Source: Moraxella equi
GTDB taxonomy: Bacteria; Pseudomonadota; Gammaproteobacteria; Pseudomonadales; Moraxellaceae
NCBI RefSeq assembly: GCF_002027555.1
Contig: NZ_MXAP01000159.1
Location: 1-15,231, forward strand
DNA length: 15,231 bases
Reading direction: 5' to 3'
Each line of letters starts with the position of its first letter. The first letter of the stretch is position 1. Below the pieces are notes generated by a model, which was not told the DNA's origin, did no database searches, and saw only the letters and a list, made by a program, of their open reading frames with translations. Positions 14,459 through 15,231 of the stretch are shown in pieces. The position numbers and the translations under genes are program-made.

Positions 14459-14526
14459 AAGCCCGATTTTAAAATTTTACTTGAAATGTGAGTGAAATTG
14501 GTGTAAAATTCGGGCTTTGATTTTTC
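14459..14526 (+). terminator. Terminator of the csrA-hopJ-like unit
   Basis: The stem aagcccga (14459-14466) / tcgggctt (14510-14517), extended by attttac (14474-14480) / gtaaaat (14503-14509), is followed by TGATTTTTCT. The arms lie 20 bases after the hopJ-like stop. A strong intrinsic terminator with a bulged inner stem. Confidence 0.8.
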
Positions 14527-14538
14527 TGCCACTTTCTA

Positions 14539-14562
14539 TTTATTGTCGCCTTTAACAATAAA
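14539..14562. repeat. 8-bp inverted repeat upstream of the rpmB promoter
   Basis: tttattgt (14539-14546) and acaataaa (14555-14562) form a perfect inverted repeat with an 8-base centre, directly upstream of the likely rpmB -35. It could be an operator; the AT-rich setting makes chance possible. Confidence 0.35.
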
Positions 14563-14568
14563 GATGAA

Positions 14569-14595
14569 ATGACATCACTAACAAGTTTAAATAAT
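14569..14595 (+). promoter_or_regulatory. Possible rpmB-rpmG promoter
   Basis: ATGACA (14569-14574, 5/6 to TTGACA) and AATAAT (14590-14595, 5/6 to TATAAT) are 15 bases apart, a short spacer. A start near 14602 would leave a leader of about 88 bases, which holds a TGGCAC (14635-14640) / GTGCCA (14662-14667) inverted repeat. Confidence 0.35.
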
Positions 14596-14689
14596 CCGCC
14601 TAGTCCATACCTAATTTTGTGGCGATTGTTTAAATGGCACAACCGATACCGCTCAATATCCGTGCCACATCGTAATATAGGAGTTCATC

Positions 14690-14926
14690 ATGTCTCGTGT
14701 ATGCCAAGTTACTGGAAAACGCCCGCTAGTGGGTAATAACGTATCTCACGCTAACAACAAAACCCGTCGTCGTTTTTTGCCAAACCTACACAACCATCGT
14801 TTTTGGGTAGAATCTGAAAACCGTTTTGTGCGTCTTCGTGTATCTTCAAAAGGTATGCGTATCATTGACAAGCACGGCATTGACAAAGTGCTTGCCGATT
14901 TGCGTGCCCAAGGTCAAAAGATTTAA
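14690..14926 (+). CDS. rpmB: 50S ribosomal protein L28
   Basis: The 78-residue protein is the usual length and nearly all family-typical: [44 protein letters not shown] and [19 protein letters not shown]28 binds 23S rRNA near the E site. There is only one cysteine (C5), so this is the zinc-free form and not the Zur-controlled alternative type. AGGAG 6 bases before the ATG. rpmG follows after 20 bases on the same transcript. Confidence 0.98.
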   Translation: MSRVCQVTGKRPLVGNNVSHANNKTRRRFLPNLHNHRFWVESENRFVRLRVSSKGMRIIDKHGIDKVLADLRAQGQKI

Positions 14927-14946
14927 TTTAGCAAAAGGATAATACC

Positions 14947-15102
14947 ATGAGAGATAAAATCAAACTCGTTTCTACGGCTGGCACTGGTTATTTTTATACT
15001 ACCACCAAAAACAAACGCACCATGCCTGGTAAAATGGAAATCAAAAAATTTGACCCAAAAATTCGCCAGCACGTTCTATTTAAAGAAGCAAAAATCAAAT
15101 AA
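14947..15102 (+). CDS. rpmG: 50S ribosomal protein L33
   Basis: This short gene encodes 51 residues, [20 protein letters not shown] through [20 protein letters not shown] to a VLFKEAKIK end, typical for L33. It has no cysteine, so it is the zinc-free form, matching its partner L28. An AAGGAT ribosome site lies 7 bases before the ATG. The rpmB-rpmG pairing with a 20-base gap is the common bacterial order, and a strong terminator follows. Confidence 0.98.
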   Translation: MRDKIKLVSTAGTGYFYTTTKNKRTMPGKMEIKKFDPKIRQHVLFKEAKIK

Positions 15103-15104
15103 TT

Positions 15105-15114
15105 TGCTCTTTAA
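15105..15114 (+). promoter_or_regulatory. boxA-like sequence after rpmG
   Basis: TGCTCTTTAA matches the boxA antitermination element of rRNA operon leaders (NusB/S10 site) and lies 2 bases after the rpmG stop, before the terminator. A ten-base match of this AT-rich kind can be chance. Confidence 0.3.
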
Positions 15115-15129
15115 TTTAGAAAGTCGCTT

Positions 15130-15162
15130 AAAACCAAATTCGGTATTCGGATTTGGTTTTTT
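15130..15162 (+). terminator. rpmB-rpmG terminator
   Basis: A perfect 10-bp stem AAAACCAAAT (15130-15139) / ATTTGGTTTT (15151-15160), extended inward by TCG/CGG with one G-U pair around a GTATT loop, ends in six T (15157-15162). Strong intrinsic terminator 27 bases after rpmG. The rest of the window to 15231 holds no gene I can see. Confidence 0.9.
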
Positions 15163-15212
15163 GTTTGCTGATAAAATAGCATTATTCCAAGATTTTGCCC
15201 CTAGCAAACTTG

Positions 15213-15227
15213 ATATACCAACCGAAC
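15213..15227 (-). repeat. Right copy of the 15-bp inverted repeat shared by both window ends
   Basis: ATATACCAACCGAAC is the exact reverse complement of 2-16. It lies in non-coding DNA 51 bases beyond the rpmG terminator. Confidence 0.7.
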
Positions 15228-15231
15228 CCAA

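Noticed and set aside
14690..15102. Zur-regulated zinc-independent paralogues of L28/L33
   Set aside because: The cysteine-poor forms are the standard single copies in many gammaproteobacteria (E. coli L28 and L33 look the same), and no Zur box was seen.
1..15231. tRNA, rRNA, CRISPR array, prophage or integrase
   Set aside because: Scanned the spacers by eye on both strands; no cloverleaf with CCA-type end, no regular direct repeats and no phage genes were found. A covariance-model scan would be decisive for small RNAs.

Overview
The window looks like chromosomal housekeeping DNA from a gammaproteobacterium of the Moraxellaceae, most likely Moraxella. The reasons are a moderately AT-rich composition with poly-A/T-rich spacers, the order alaS-lysC-csrA (the alaS-lysC-rsmA order of Pseudomonas), a CsrA with an extended acidic tail like the one I recall from Acinetobacter, and zinc-free (cysteine-poor) L28 and L33 of the E. 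coli type. Genus is inferred from memory of these families, not from a search.

Left block, all minus strand (read right to left). A small two-helix membrane protein (9095-9322) has its own promoter and terminator. A stand-alone GspE/PilB-type secretion ATPase (7125-8891) is followed 51 bp later by a TatD-family metal-dependent hydrolase (6297-7073). Then comes a promoter, a hairpin plus U-tract and a possible 14-codon leader ORF in front of carA (4874-6019). Between carA and carB lies an Mrr-type restriction endonuclease gene (3849-4816) broken by a -1 shift exactly at a run of nine A. carB (551-3781) follows, then a SLOG-superfamily putative molybdenum-carrier-like gene running off the left edge (1-483; 161 codons visible). 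CarA and CarB together make carbamoyl phosphate for pyrimidine and arginine synthesis. The restriction gene is an accessory insertion in their operon.

Right block, all plus strand. alaS (9601-12264) is followed by lysC (12395-13681), whose coding sequence contains a strong in-frame internal ribosome site at 13161-13174 for a separate regulatory (beta) subunit. csrA (13835-14083) has its Shine-Dalgarno sequence in the loop of a small hairpin, the classical CsrA target shape. A HopJ-family small protein (14094-14438) follows, then the ribosomal pair rpmB (14690-14926) and rpmG (14947-15102). Strong intrinsic terminators follow lysC, the csrA/hopJ-like pair and rpmG.

No tRNA, rRNA, CRISPR array, insertion sequence or prophage gene was recognised. 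No gene-free stretch exceeds 300 bases; the longest are 6020-6296 (carA leader) and 9323-9600 (divergent promoters), both described below. The most interesting signals are small: the carA leader attenuator, the A9 frameshift in the restriction gene, the csrA autoregulatory hairpin, the lysC internal start, and a 15-bp inverted repeat shared by the two ends of the window.
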